From Planctomycetota bacterium (GTDB taxonomy: Bacteria > Planctomycetota > Planctomycetia > Pirellulales > Pirellulaceae): DNA of 64,000 nucleotides. The stretch spans positions 5,555 through 69,554 of the forward strand of contig JAPLNJ010000723.1 in the NCBI GenBank assembly GCA_026692885.1. The letters run 5' to 3'. The notes below the pieces were generated by a model. It did not search any database and was not told where the DNA came from. It worked only from the letters and a program-made list of their open reading frames with translations. Shown here piece after piece: positions 9,877 through 21,122 of this stretch (position 1 is the first letter of the stretch; each line of letters starts with the position of its first letter). The position numbers and the translations under genes are program-made.

Positions 9877-10239
9877 CTAACTCCAGGGGCCACTCAGTCG
9901 AACACCAGCGTACCGAACTCGTGGAACTCGTGGAAACTGGGGCCGACGCGCGCCCAATCCCGTGAGCACATATCCCGTAATGGCACCCTCGGCGAACAGG
10001 CACAGGCGTGCCCCGGCCTGCGCCGTTTGCCTCGCGAGGGTCTCGATCTGTCGCAGATTCCCCTCCATGTCGCCGGGCCGGCAGACGATCTGCCCGGCCG
10101 CCAGGTGAATCGTCTTCGGCTCGTCGGCTGGTGCGAGTTCTGCGCCGGGTGCAGGTCCAAGGGCGGTTGCCCAGTTGAGCAGTACCAGCCCGCCGGCCAG
10201 AATCGCGCTGCCACGCAGGTTCAGATCAGGTGCGATCAT
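9877..10239 (-). pseudogene. N-terminal fragment of a carbon-nitrogen hydrolase (nitrilase family)
   Basis: ATG 10239 has a strong AAGGAG site seven bases upstream. After a hydrophobic leader (SAILAGGLVLLNWATAL) comes IHLAAGQIVCRPGDMEGNL, then ARLCLFAEGAITGYVLTG. This is the first beta strand and catalytic-Glu region (FAEGAITGY; E of the E-K-C triad) of the nitrilase superfamily. Full enzymes have about 260-300 residues, with Lys and Cys further on; here homology stops after about 95 codons and unrelated residues (LGARRPQFPRVPRV) lead to a stop. The DNA at the break contains a short tandem repeat (GAACTCGTG twice on the plus strand). The gene is a 3'-deleted remnant, five bases upstream of the next gene. 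Confidence 0.7.
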
Positions 10240-10330
10240 CGTTCGTCTCCTTGTCATTTGGCGCCGCTTTCCCGCGGCAGATCGCCTAAGTGCCGGCGCA
10301 TCAATAAGTGTCGGGTTTTCAAAGTAGTCA

Positions 10331-13300
10331 TCACGCTCCGCTTGATGACATGTCGTCGTGCGACCGCTTGAGCCAGAGCCCCACTTTACCGTCAGCATGG
10401 GCGGTGAAGGTGTGGGGCAGACCCGCGTCGTCGTACTCGCGGCCGTCGACGACGAACTTGTCCACATGCACCCAGGAATCACTCGACGCCTTGTTCCGCG
10501 GCTTCCCATGCCAGCCCACGACGGTCACGGTCACCTCGTGGTCGCCGGCCGGCAGGCCCTCCTTCGAAAAGAGGACGGCGTCGCGTTTCCCCTCCGGGCT
10601 GTAGCAGTCAAACTGCGGCTGCGGCTGGCCATCGAGGGCAATGTCGGCAAAGCCGCAGTTCGGGCCGGTCTTCCCGATGACGCTGATCGAGGTGCCGCGA
10701 AAGCGGAAGGCGACACTGGCATTGTTGTCGCGCGCCCCGCGGGTGGCGCCGTCGAAAGCCTCCTTGTCGGCGTGCACGGTCCACGGCCCCTTGTAGGCGG
10801 GGCCGTATTCCGGCAGCAGCGAACCGGTCCAGCGGATGCCGCCGGGCGCGGGGTTCATCTTGTTCCACGAGACGTCGACACCCGCGGCGACCGCCACCCC
10901 GCGCGGCTTCGTCAGGGCGGCATCCTCGAACGTGACGGCCGTCAGCCCCTGGCCGGTGTGCGCCGCCGCGGGCGTGGTGATCCGGATCTTTCCAGACTGC
11001 CGTTGCCAGTCGTTCCAGCCGGAGACGCGATAGACCCGCACCTCGTTCTCCCAGTTGCCGAAGAAGAGCACGTCGCCGTCGGGCAGCGTCGCCACGGAGG
11101 CGTGGCAGAACTCGCCGCCGAGTTGATACCAGTGCTTCGCTATGCCGTTGAGGTCGGCGTGATCCATCAGGCCGCCGACATACAGACCATCGCGATCCCA
11201 CACGTAGGAGACGGCGAGGTTGGCCATGTTCCAGCCTCCGTCCACGTCGATCGCCACCACGCTGTCATGGGCGACTCCCGCGATGCCGCGCAGGTTGTAA
11301 CGAATCTCACCCGGCTGCCACGGCTGGGCGGGCGCCAACTGGCCCACCGTCCAGCGCGGTTGGCCGGTGGACGACCACTGCTGCATGAACGAATCAGCCG
11401 ACGAGCACCACCCGCTGGTCCAGTCGTTGATGGCGGCATAGAGCGCGCCGCTCTTCGGGTCCTGGCCCAGGAAGACCGACCAGCGCGAATCGGCAAAATG
11501 GTTGGGATCGAAACGGGACGGCATCGCGCCGAAACGCTCCCCCTGCGGCATCGTCCCGTAGATCGGGCTTCCCGCGTCGTTCCAGCGGGTGACAGCCAAC
11601 CGGTTGACCCAGCGGCTCTTGTTATCGCCTGTCGCCATGAAGCAACTGAAGTCAGCGGCGGTGTGGGGTTCCCAACTGTTCGGAATGCCCCCTTCGTAAA
11701 AGGTCACCTCCGTCTGCTGCGGCAGGCCGTCGCCATTGGCGTCGTTCCACTGATAGGAGGCATTCTTTCCGGCCCACTCCTTGATGAACTGCGGGGCGGC
11801 ATGGAGCCCGCCGCAGACCGTGACAGGCACGAGCTTCCAGTTCTTCTCGTCCACCTTGAGGATCGTGGGCAGCGTTGCGAGTGCCAGGTATGTGGCCCCG
11901 CCATGCTTGTAGACGTGGAAGTAACCGCCCTCGTTCCAACTGTCTCCCACCAGCCCGTCGGCCAGCCCGGTGTATCGGTAACAGGAATGGACGGTCCAGG
12001 TTTTCCGCTCGTAGTCCACGAGCACCCGCATCACCCAGCCACCCTGCGATCCCACCCACATCACCTGCGGGTTGTCGCCTTCGGGGGCGGCATGCGGCGC
12101 CCAGCGTTGACCGCCATACCACTCCCTCACGACGGAACCGTCGGCCGCGAAATGGGCCGTGCGCCGCGGGGCGGTCGTGGCTTCGGTCACATAGAAGCCG
12201 CCCTTGCCGTCGGCGCAGAGATCGGCGAACCCGGCGAAGCTGCGCTTGGCCGCCTGGTCGTAGAGGCCGTCCTGCCGGCCGCCCTTCGCACCGTAGGTGG
12301 TGCGCAAGGCCCCGGCGGCCGAGAACCGCTTGATCTGCTGCGTTCCGGCCTCGTAGGCGAGCAGATCGCCGGAGGTGTGATCGACATCAAGCCGCCCAGG
12401 TTTGTCGAGGCCGGTGACGACGTCGGTCTGCGTCTTGTTCGCGCGCTACAGCCTCACGATGCGGTCGCCCGTGCTGACGCAGACCGTGCCATCCGCCCCG
12501 ACCGCGACTCCCGCCGGCGCCGGCAACTCCACCGTGTCGAGCAGGGTGCCCGCCTGCGGGTCATACCACCGGAGCGCGTTCCGCTTTTCGTAGGCCACGA
12601 CCAGCACGCCCGCGTGCGCGTCCATGTCGCTCGCATCCATGTCCTTGCTCGCGTCGTCCCATTGAACATCGATGCCGTTCGGTTGCGGCCCCGTGCCGAA
12701 ATCCGCCTGAAATTGCGGCGACAGTTTTCCGGTGGCCGCGTCATACACAAAGACGCACTGCTTCGAAAGTTTCACCTTGATTCGCGGGTCTCCCCAGGGC
12801 GTATGCCCGAGCATGAAGAGCTTCCCGCCGTCCACGGCCAGGCTCAATGCCCCATCCCATGGGCGCGGATGCAGCGCGGTCCAGAGCCGCGCTTTGCCGT
12901 CGGGCGTCATCTTGAGCATGCAGGTCTCGATGTTTTCCGTGGTGTGGGCCGCGACATAGATCCCGGTCTCGTCCACGGCGATGCCGAACGGCGCATGATG
13001 AGTCCCCGGTCCACACGCCGTTCGCCAATCGTTACCCGGCGAAAAGTTCGACCCGAGGCTCATCAGATACGTCGCCTTCAGCCCCGGAGTCTGCAACATC
13101 TTCCACGAGTACTCTCCAGCGGGCAGCGCCTTACCATCGCGGTCGAGCCCATCCCAAATCAGCGACTGCTTCCCCGCCGCCATCGGCACCGCATGCAGCA
13201 ACTCCCGGACAAGGCGACCTTCAGAGTCATAAACCGCCGCCGACACATTGCCCGGCTTCTCAATCGTGAACGAAATCGGCAAGCCGCCCGCGCGTGGTTC

Positions 13301-13372
13301 ATCCGCCATGACGACGGTCGCCAACGCGACCACCATCCCGGCCATGACTCGGGTGATGTTTGTGCTTCTCAT
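10331..13372 (-). pseudogene. Secreted FlgD/beta-propeller-type protein interrupted by one in-frame TAG
   Basis: A single reading frame runs from ATG 13372 to the stop at 10331 (1,013 codons) but holds one TAG at 12446-12448 (codon 309). Protein features continue smoothly on both sides: signal peptide (MAGMVVALATVVMA), an Ig/FlgD-like module with RLVRELLHAVPMAAGKQ and WDGLDRDGKALPAG, then NHL/SMP-30-type propeller repeats (GVAVGADGTVCVSTGDRIVRL before TAG; VTGLDKPGRLDVDHTSGDLL after). A C-terminal module has GTSISVIGKTGPNCGFADI. The start follows AGGATTCAAG. Unless TAG is read through, the product is a 308-residue N-terminal piece. A TTG-started 658-residue downstream ORF is possible but has no signal peptide. 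A second, broken copy lies at 17432-20958. Confidence 0.75.
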
Positions 13373-13445
13373 CTTGAATCCTGGATTGTGTTCTGGTTGC
13401 GATGAACTGGATGCTTCGGGAACTCTCTGCTCGCTTCGCTTTTTC

Positions 13446-16400
13446 TCATTGGCCTATGGCCACCTTCTCCAACTTACCGTCGACAACATTGCGATGGATA
13501 AGCAGGATTTCCTGCTGCCCGGCCGGCAGGTCAATCTCGCCGAACAACTCCGTCACGACCTCCTCGACCACAGTCTTCGGCTTGAGACCTGCTGAAGCCG
13601 AGGCGAGTTGCAAAGGCACCTCTTTTTGCTCGGTCTTGGTCGGCAGCAGCTTGCCGACGGTTTTGCCGCCGACCCGCACTTCGAACTCCATCGGCAGCCG
13701 TTCGCTGGGGACCAGCTTCTCGCGCAAGGCAAGGAGGTCTTCCCATTGGGCCTGCCAGCACGGCTTGCGATCGGAGTAGCGGAAAACGCCAGTTGCGGAA
13801 AGCTTCGTCTTGCCGGGCGACTTCACGTCGGCGATCAGTTTGACGGCCGCCGAGAAACGCAGGTCGGGCACGAGCGGTTCCGCCGTCGCGGTTTCGACGT
13901 ACGCGTCGCCGACTTTGTACTGGAGCACAAACTGCTTGGGCAGGAATGTGCCAGGGACGGGATAGACCGGATTGACCACCGAGACGGGATGTTTCACCTG
14001 ACCGGCGGCTGGGGGTTTCTCGCCGGGGAACGCCATGGCGAACGGCTGAGGCGATTGACGAATGGCAAGCCGTTTGGTCGTCAGACCGTTGACCGCGGAA
14101 GGGATCGGTTTGCCGCCGATGTGGAACTGCCGCCACAAGGCCGCTTTGGTTTCTGAGATGGAGGGCACGATCCGGTCTTGCGGGAGCTTCGCCAACTCCT
14201 TCGCCCCGGCCATCAACCCGTCCATGTCTGCGGCCTGAATCACCACCGTCGTCGCGCGGGGAGCAAACGCCCACGGAACGGCCTGCACCACGGCTCGTCC
14301 CTTGCCCGGATAAGTTCCACTGACCTGAGGCCACAGCAGGCCCTCCTTCGCCAAGGATTGAGCCATCGGGTTGGCGTCCTTCGCCCCCGCGAGGTCCAGC
14401 AAGATCAGTGGCTTGCCGAAGCGCCAGCCGCTCAGGGCGCTCGCCCAGTCGTTTTGGTTGACGGTCTCTCGCTTGATCTTGCCGAGAGTCTCGCCGCGAT
14501 CGACCCGAGCGTTCTCCTGCTTCTGAGCGTCGCTCAGGTCGTAGGCGATGGTGAAGGTCTCGACCGACGGATTCTGCCGGATGTCCACCTTCACGCCGCG
14601 CGGGGCGAGAGCGGACTTCACCTGCTCGGCCACCGGCAACAGCGCCGGATCAAAGACCGGCAGGACGACCTCCGTCCCCTTGACGAGCAGGGCTTCGATG
14701 GCGTCGCGCTGCCGCGCCACCACCGGCTCCACAAGGGCAGACGCAAAGGCCAAAGGTGCTGCCGCGCTGACCTCAACCGGCAGCAGGGCCAGATCGCCTG
14801 AAAGCTGGGACCGCGCCTCCACGGTCCATTTGCCGACCGGATCGTTGGCCGCGATCGGCACCGCCATCGAGAATGTCCCGTCCTTGGTCGTCGATCGATA
14901 GAACTCCGAGTGCATCGTGTCGGCGGGACGCCGGATCGCGAGGTGGAAGGGCAGGACGCCCACCACCCGCTTGCCCTCGCCATCCTGGAACTCAACGGCG
15001 ACGAAAAGATCATCTCCTGCTTTGACGGACTGAGTGGCGGAGAGCGCGACGCCTTTGATTTCTCGCGGCAATGCGGCGAAGACTCGCGCCGTGGCCTGCG
15101 ACAGATCGCACTCAAACGACTTCAGCGTCCCCAGCGCCTTTTCGTCGGTGCAATCGTAGAGAAAGCCTTGTTGTGACGGTTCACCCCCGCTGCCGGATCG
15201 TGGGACGAGAGTCTCCTTGACCCGGTGCCAGTCGGCCTGGGTGGACACCCATGAATCGTTTACGGCGACGATGTAGCGGGCGTCGCGGCCGCCGTCGATT
15301 TGCAGCAGGCTGACTCTGCTCTCCACGCCCTTTTCTGACTTGAGCCAAGCTCGGCCCGTGTCTCCAAGAGCCTCGAAAAACGCTTTGGCCAGCTCCGGAT
15401 AAGCACGCTCGAAAAGGATGGTGTCGTTTTCGTTACCCACCATGTTGGGAGCCGTCCAACTGTGCGGCTTGCCCGGCACTGTAAACGGGAAAGTCAGCGG
15501 GATCTTTGCGGCGTCTGGAATCACAACGGTGGTCGAGCCGTCCACCAGGATGCGCCCGCCATTCTTCGAGAAGGCGGCCAGTCCGGCATGCACTTTCTCC
15601 GGCAGCGCAAAGGTCTGATTGATGACGACCAGAGCTGCCACGTCGCCCGCGCGGCCTGCGGCGATCTCGTCCTCGGTGACGAAACGCGGCGTGTAGCCGA
15701 GGCGAGTCAGTGTCACCAGCGCGTTGTAGGACGCGTTGCCGAACCCCATGACGACGTGCTGGCGGCCATATTGGGTTTTCGACCAGAGAATGCCGACGCC
15801 ATGGGCTCCCCGCGCCTCGACCGCCAGCGCGGCGAAACGATTGAGGAACTCGCGCCCGGCCACCAAGGCGGACTCGCCCGACTTGCCCTTGATCTCCTCC
15901 CAGGTCGTCTCTTTGTTCATCCCGCCGAGGATGTTGCTAAAGCCCTCATGAGCGAAACCGATCCCGCTGACGCCGAAGGGCAGCCCGTGAGCGGCGACTC
16001 GCATGAACTTGCCGGGAACTTTCGAGCGATCGTGCGCCCTTCCCAGAGCGTTGCTGATCCAAGTGGGCTTGGTGCCGCGCTCCATTTCCAGCAGAGCATC
16101 CACCAACAGCCACTGGTACCCGTAGTCGGGACCGCCCACTTGGTCGTTCCAAGTGCTTTGGTACTGGAAGTCGAGCGGCGCGTAGGCCGAAGGGAAATAT
16201 TGGCCCTGGCGGACGGCGGCATGATCGGACTGCACGCTGCTGCTGTTGCGCAGTGTCGGATCCACGGAACGCAGGTTCTTGGTCATCGCGCCGTAGACTT
16301 CCTGGTAGAGCCCCATGAGGTAGCCAGACCACGCGTCGAGCCGTTTGTCAAACTCAACTCGCTCGGCCTCGGGCATCGGCTTGATGTGCCGGGCGATCTC

Positions 16401-17300
16401 CTCGATCCAGAGCTTGGTGGGCAGATCGATCGCCGGCGCGAGTTCCGGCCGGCCGATGGAGAGTAAATAGGCGAGATACTCCGCCTCGCTGACGGGCTTG
16501 AGCCCCGTGCGGCGAGTGAACTCGTCCATCTTTTGCTGGTCCATGCGTTCGAGATACTTCCGCAGCGCCTCTGTCTTGTCGGCCCAGCCCCAGTAGGTCA
16601 TCAGCCCTTTCCGTCCGCCGACCGCGAAGCCCGTGGTGTCCCAGCCGTAGCAAAAGCCGCCGAAGTTCGGGTAGCGGCCGTTGGCCTGCGCCGTGAGGAT
16701 CATCCGCTGACTCATCCCGTCGAGTTCCTCCGGATTGTTGAACGCAGGAAAGAAGCTCGTCGGCCGCGTCTCGGGATTCACGAGCATCAAGGTGCCCGCG
16801 CGTGCCATCGCGTCGAGCACCGGCTTGCGGCCCATGTCCGAGGCACCGAGATTGAAACAGGCGGTCAAGCCGGATTCCTTGAGGATCCGCGCCGCCGTGT
16901 CGGCACTCATCGAGTCGGGAGGGATCACCTCGTCTTGCAGCGAGCCCGCCGATTTGCGCAGCGGGCTGGTGAGTGTGAATCGCTCGACGACCTTCGTGCC
17001 ATTGAGTTCGAGTGTGTAGTCCCCGGGCGCAAGCCTTGAGGTGTCGAGCCAGAGGGCTCCGGTCGGGCCGCTGTAGAGCGTCGTGCGTCCGGTGCTGTTG
17101 ATCGCTTCGAGTTTGCAGTGACTAGGACCGGACAGCGCCAGTGGCACCTTCTCGCCAATGAAATAGGCCGTGCGATCCAGCGGCAAACCCAAGGCCGCTT
17201 TCGCTGGCGCATTGGTCACGGCAGGTTGCGACTCTTGCGCCTGTAAGCTGGCGGCGACAATGAAACCAATGAGTACGACGAACGGCGATGCGAGCTTCAT
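13446..17300 (-). CDS. Very large secreted protein, beta-galactosidase-like architecture, function unknown
   Basis: 1,284 residues. The ATG at 17300 starts a signal peptide (MKLASPFVVLIGFIVAASLQ) and has TAGGAGA about 11 bases upstream; the frame extends further up only through repeat DNA. After an Ig-like part (RTAYFIGEKVPLALSG) comes a long alpha/beta section with TACFNLGASDMGRKPVLDAM and YPNFGGFCYGWDTTG, resembling a barrel of GH42/beta-galactosidase-like type. A GATase-like trimerisation-type section follows (RNRFAALAVEARGAHG-like stretch, VAALVVINQTFALPEKVH, GGRILVDGSTTVV). The C-terminal third has beta-sandwich character. It is likely exported and carbohydrate-related. Catalytic acids cannot be assigned with confidence. 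It precedes the TAG-interrupted gene by 73 bp and may be co-transcribed with it. Confidence 0.65.
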   Translation of the reverse strand: MKLASPFVVLIGFIVAASLQAQESQPAVTNAPAKAALGLPLDRTAYFIGEKVPLALSGPSHCKLEAINSTGRTTLYSGPTGALWLDTSRLAPGDYTLELNGTKVVERFTLTSPLRKSAGSLQDEVIPPDSMSADTAARILKESGLTACFNLGASDMGRKPVLDAMARAGTLMLVNPETRPTSFFPAFNNPEELDGMSQRMILTAQANGRYPNFGGFCYGWDTTGFAVGGRKGLMTYWGWADKTEALRKYLERMDQQKMDEFTRRTGLKPVSEAEYLAYLLSIGRPELAPAIDLPTKLWIEEIARHIKPMPEAERVEFDKRLDAWSGYLMGLYQEVYGAMTKNLRSVDPTLRNSSSVQSDHAAVRQGQYFPSAYAPLDFQYQSTWNDQVGGPDYGYQWLLVDALLEMERGTKPTWISNALGRAHDRSKVPGKFMRVAAHGLPFGVSGIGFAHEGFSNILGGMNKETTWEEIKGKSGESALVAGREFLNRFAALAVEARGAHGVGILWSKTQYGRQHVVMGFGNASYNALVTLTRLGYTPRFVTEDEIAAGRAGDVAALVVINQTFALPEKVHAGLAAFSKNGGRILVDGSTTVVIPDAAKIPLTFPFTVPGKPHSWTAPNMVGNENDTILFERAYPELAKAFFEALGDTGRAWLKSEKGVESRVSLLQIDGGRDARYIVAVNDSWVSTQADWHRVKETLVPRSGSGGEPSQQGFLYDCTDEKALGTLKSFECDLSQATARVFAALPREIKGVALSATQSVKAGDDLFVAVEFQDGEGKRVVGVLPFHLAIRRPADTMHSEFYRSTTKDGTFSMAVPIAANDPVGKWTVEARSQLSGDLALLPVEVSAAAPLAFASALVEPVVARQRDAIEALLVKGTEVVLPVFDPALLPVAEQVKSALAPRGVKVDIRQNPSVETFTIAYDLSDAQKQENARVDRGETLGKIKRETVNQNDWASALSGWRFGKPLILLDLAGAKDANPMAQSLAKEGLLWPQVSGTYPGKGRAVVQAVPWAFAPRATTVVIQAADMDGLMAGAKELAKLPQDRIVPSISETKAALWRQFHIGGKPIPSAVNGLTTKRLAIRQSPQPFAMAFPGEKPPAAGQVKHPVSVVNPVYPVPGTFLPKQFVLQYKVGDAYVETATAEPLVPDLRFSAAVKLIADVKSPGKTKLSATGVFRYSDRKPCWQAQWEDLLALREKLVPSERLPMEFEVRVGGKTVGKLLPTKTEQKEVPLQLASASAGLKPKTVVEEVVTELFGEIDLPAGQQEILLIHRNVVDGKLEKVAIGQ

Positions 17301-17353
17301 ATGAAGTAATCTCCTAGGGTTGGTTGCTTTGTTGTTGAGACCGTTGGCCGGAG

Positions 17354-17440
17354 CGTTCGTAGTTCCGCCTTCAGGCGGCAAGTCGCGAGCAGCCGAAGCG
17401 TTCGCTGCCGAAATTCCGGCTGAAGCCGGGACTACAAACG
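17354..17440. repeat. REPIN-like palindromic repeat element
   Basis: Outer inverted arms (GTTCGTAGTTCCG near 17355 and CGGGACTACAAAC near 17427) enclose two perfect small hairpins, CCGCCTTCAGGCGG at 17365-17378 and CCGGCTGAAGCCGG at 17416-17429. Two opposed REP-like hairpins around a short spacer are the REPIN arrangement. It lies directly at the point where the 3' half of the broken propeller-type gene loses its homology, and upstream of the gene starting at 17300. Confidence 0.65.
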
Positions 17441-17679
17441 ACTCAGTGCTCCATCCCACGCTCGAGCAGGCAGCGCGGTCCAGAGCCGCTGCTTGCCGTC
17501 GGGCGTCATCTTGAGCATACAGGTTTCGATGTTCTCCGTCGTGTGAGCCGACACATAGATCCCGGTCTGATCCACCGCGATTCCAAACGGAGCATGGTGC
17601 GTCCCCGGTCCACACGCCGTCCGCCAATCGTTCCCCGGCGGATAGTTCGACCCGACGCTCATCAGATACGTCGCCTTCA
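17432..17679 (-). pseudogene. Middle fragment of the second propeller-type gene copy
   Basis: Codons from 17679 to 17432 (KATYLMSVGSNYPPGNDW, then GPGTHHAPFGIAVDQTG and AWDGALSRL) match, with a few substitutions, residues 98-180 of the gene at 10331-13372 (KATYLMSLGSNFSPGNDW and so on). The segment has no start of its own: upstream it is joined in frame to a restriction-enzyme fragment, and downstream it ends at a stop within the REPIN-like repeat. Together with 20713-20958 it forms a second, interrupted copy of that gene; about 17 codons between the two halves are missing. Confidence 0.85.
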
Positions 17680-18529
17680 TCGTGCGGGCCGCGTGCTCGA
17701 TGGCGACGTAGAAGCGATCGAGATCGCGGAGGTAAGTATTGCGGTCGAAGCTGTGGCTGGTCATCGCCAGCATCACCTTCTCGACCTCCGCGGCGATGAC
17801 GTTGCGGCGGACGAACTCGGGGTTGTCGAAAATCTCGCGGATCAGCCGCTCGGTCAGGATGTGCTGGATGAGCATTTCATCGACCGCGGCCTGGGCGATG
17901 TTGGGGTTGAGGCTGGTCTGGCAAAGCTCGAAGAAATCGGCAAAGGCCCGCTTGAAGGCCGGGTTGGTGCGGTGGGCTTCGTCAATCTTCTTGGCCAGCC
18001 CCTCGGCCAGGTCGGGGACGCGCTCTTTGAACTCCTCGACCGCCTGCTCAAACTCCTCGATTTCCGGCTCGATGTAGCGGAAAAACTGGAGCACCAGTTC
18101 CGCCAGCTTGGCCGCGTCTTTCATATCCACGGACAGGATTCGCTGGCCGTGCTGGTAAAGAATGGCGGTCCGGGTGTCCTCGAAGATGATGTTGTTGAGG
18201 GGGTAGCCGGCTTTACGCTTTTTCTCGATTTCTTTTACGAGATCGTCGTCCGTGTCTTTGGCTTCCCAGAAGCCACGCACAAGATTCAATTGGTCTTTGA
18301 ATGTGCCGTCCGGGCGAATCGTCTTGCCGTTGACCTTCTTCTCCTGCTCGGCGATGAGTGTCCAGCCGTGCGGCTTCCCCGCATCGGCCATCAGGCGATG
18401 AAAGGCATGCCGGATACCCATTTCGAACAGGACGCGTTGAATCGCTAATTCGGCCAAGTCGGCGTAATACTTGTCGATCAGCTTGAGCAACGACTTGTTT
18501 TGCTTTCCCGCCTGAATTCGTTTTGCCAT
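17432..18529 (-). pseudogene. 5' fragment of a type ISP-like restriction-modification enzyme fused to a secreted-protein fragment
   Basis: The ORF starts at ATG 18529. Residues 1-283 look like the N-terminal nuclease portion of single-chain type ISP/IIG-like enzymes: LAIQRVLFEMGIRHAFHRLM, then a PD-(D/E)XK pattern with Pro73-Asp74 (IRPDGTFKDQ) and Glu89-x-Lys91 (GFWEAKDT), followed by RTAILYQHGQRILSVDM and a helical linker. Such enzymes are typically 1,000-1,600 residues with helicase, methylase and target-recognition parts; all of these are missing. After Arg282-Thr283 the frame passes directly into the propeller-type fragment (17679-17432). This is a deletion fusion. The nuclease active-site residues are present, so a small nuclease-like product could be made, but I treat it as a remnant. 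Confidence 0.7.
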
Positions 18530-18584
18530 TGGACCGTTTTCTCACAGTGGACCGAAGTTGATTCGCATTCGATTGAACACGAGT

Positions 18585-18788
18585 TTAGTAATTGCTAACC
18601 GATTGTTGCGCACGATTGTAATGGATGAAGTGCTGCACCCAGCCATGCTCTTCGACGAACTTTTCGCTCTGCACGAACATGCACGCCGAGCCGCAGCACG
18701 GATCGTAGACTCGCTCCTTGTACGGCGCGAGCATCTCGACCAGCACGCGGACGACGGAGCGCCGTTGCTTATCGGGTCGTTCAAACAT
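18585..18788 (-). pseudogene. HsdM-like N6-adenine methylase fragment
   Basis: A 67-codon ORF contains [20 protein letters not shown], then [19 protein letters not shown], which is the SAM-binding motif I region of type I methylases (normally D.ACGSGGMF). It is similar to but clearly not identical with the copy at 19463-20503. After EEHG it jumps to WVQHFIHYN, which in full-length HsdM lies some 60 residues further on, past the NPPF catalytic motif. The N-terminal helical domain, the catalytic motif and the C terminus are missing. It overlaps the end of the RhuM-like gene by 8 bp. It cannot be a working methylase. Confidence 0.75.
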
Positions 18789-19462
18789 CGCTGCGTCTTC
18801 GGCGTTTGGGCGTTTTTTTCACGTCACCTTCGATCTTCTTCAACTCGTCGATGGCGTCCTGGAAGTGTTGATCGACTGGCTGCGGGAGTGCGGCTTGTGC
18901 GACGCGGAATGTGTCGTATTCGGCCTCGGCCTTCAGCCGGGCGGTTTCATGCGAGATTTTGCCGGCGTGGGTGAGGATGTCGCGCTCGGTGATGCGGATG
19001 AAATCGTCGAGCTTGGCGATCCAGTCGGCCATGTGCATCGGCTTGCGATTGAGCGCCTGGAGTTCGGCGAAGTCGAGGTAGGCCGAGACGATCAGGTTCA
19101 GGGCCTTGAGTTCGTCTTCGTTGAGGTAGTTCTTGGCGATGGCGACGTCGCCTTTACGGAGCTTGTCGCCAGTCCAAGTCGTCAGGCCCATGTTGTAGTG
19201 CTCGACGCGGCGTTCCACCTGCCGATTCCCCTCGGTTTGAACTGTCAAGTATTCCTTGACGGTTCCGTCGCGAAGCAGTTCGCCCTCGTCAAAGACGTTC
19301 TGGATGTGCAGGCTGACGTTCTGCTTGGTGGTTTGGAACAGTTCCGCCATGTCGCGCTGGGAAAGCCAGACGGTATCGCGCTCGAATCGGACCTGAACGC
19401 GAGTGTGGCCGTCTTCGGTCTGGTAGATCAGGAACTCGCCCTGTGGGGCAGGCAGGTTTCCA

Positions 19463-19473
<11 letters not shown>
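18781..19473 (-). CDS. RhuM-family protein with an internal in-frame deletion
   Basis: 230 residues from ATG 19473. The N-terminal half ([50 protein letters not shown]) and the C-terminal half ([60 protein letters not shown]) are both typical of the RhuM family (often near type I R-M systems, once called virulence RhuM). Family members have about 330 residues. Here RRVEHYN is joined directly to MGLTTW, removing roughly 90-100 residues, including the usual IGYRV..RG.QFR.WA core, without breaking the frame. The basic tail (KKTPKRRRR) is present. The start overlaps the end of the hsdM-like gene by 11 bp. RhuM's role is not firmly known. Confidence 0.75.
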
Positions 19474-20503
<1,030 letters not shown>

Positions 20504-20712
20504 GCTTGGTTCAACTCATCTTCCAGTTGGCGTTCAGGTGTCGTCATGGCGATCATTAGATTCGATTGACCGAGACTTTGCGAGCAGGTCCATTTGGTTG
20601 TCCCTGGATGTGATCTTGGGCTTCGCCATCGCCAGTCAGTTCGGCATCGAGCCGCGCGTCGCCATTACGGTGACTCGGCTGACGGCACATCCTGTGTGTC
20701 GAGCTTCCACAC

Positions 20713-20958
20713 GGTTTTGCCATCGCGATCAAGCCCATCCCAAATCATCGACTGCTTCCCCGCCGCCATCGGCACCGCATGCAACAACTCCCGAAGAAGT
20801 CGCCCCTGCGAGTCATAAACCGCCACCGACACCCGGCCTGGTTGCTCAACCGTGAACGAAGTCGGCAAGCCGCTGGTACGCGGCTCGTCCGCCATGACGA
20901 CCGTCGCCAACGTGACCAGCATCCCGGCCATCACTCGAATGATGTTTGCGCTTCTCAT
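20713..20958 (-). pseudogene. 5' end of the second propeller-type gene copy
   Basis: ATG 20958 follows AAGGATTCAAG and starts the same leader and Ig-like module as the gene at 13372: VMAGMLVTLATVVMADEPRT, RLLRELLHAVPMAAGKQSMI, WDGLDRDGK. Homology stops at about codon 81 (near 20716); the frame then continues for 16 unrelated codons to a stop at 20665. The corresponding next part of the gene is found 3 kb away at 17679-17432, on the far side of the restriction-modification remnants. This shows that the R-M block interrupts what was one gene. Confidence 0.85.
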
Positions 20959-21031
20959 CTTGAATCCTTGCTTGCCTTCTCACTGTGATTGAACGGGCGG
21001 CTCCGGGGACTCTTTGTGGGCATCGGTGTTC

Positions 21032-21122
21032 TCATGGGGCTTGCGAGAACACGATTCGGCCCCAGAGGCCGGGGAGAAGTTCGACCTCGCCGGGGTTGTC
21101 GCTGACGAAGGTGGTTGTCTTG
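21032..21122 (-). pseudogene. Displaced C-terminal end of the preceding secreted protein
   Basis: In a frame shifted relative to the gene ending at 21123, the minus strand encodes RSYWHNKTTTFVSDNPGEVE, then LLPGLWGRIVFSQAP and TGA at 21032-21034. The similar protein at 31236-35000 ends with RRAYLSNNSFSANVIDDIPN, ESRLEPKEWGEATVE, the same layout. So this stretch is the original C terminus, and a segment of roughly 60-80 codons plus the frame has been lost between about 21150 and 21135. Confidence 0.7.

Noticed and set aside
9894..10003. N-terminal extension of the protein at 6302-9871
   Set aside because: The extension lacks a signal peptide and overlaps the nitrilase remnant; ATG 9871 has a signal peptide and a ribosome binding site.
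10358..13405. 1,015-codon plus-strand ORF
   Set aside because: It is the complement of the TAG-interrupted propeller gene; its composition is that of an antisense frame, and the minus frame shows a signal peptide and domains.
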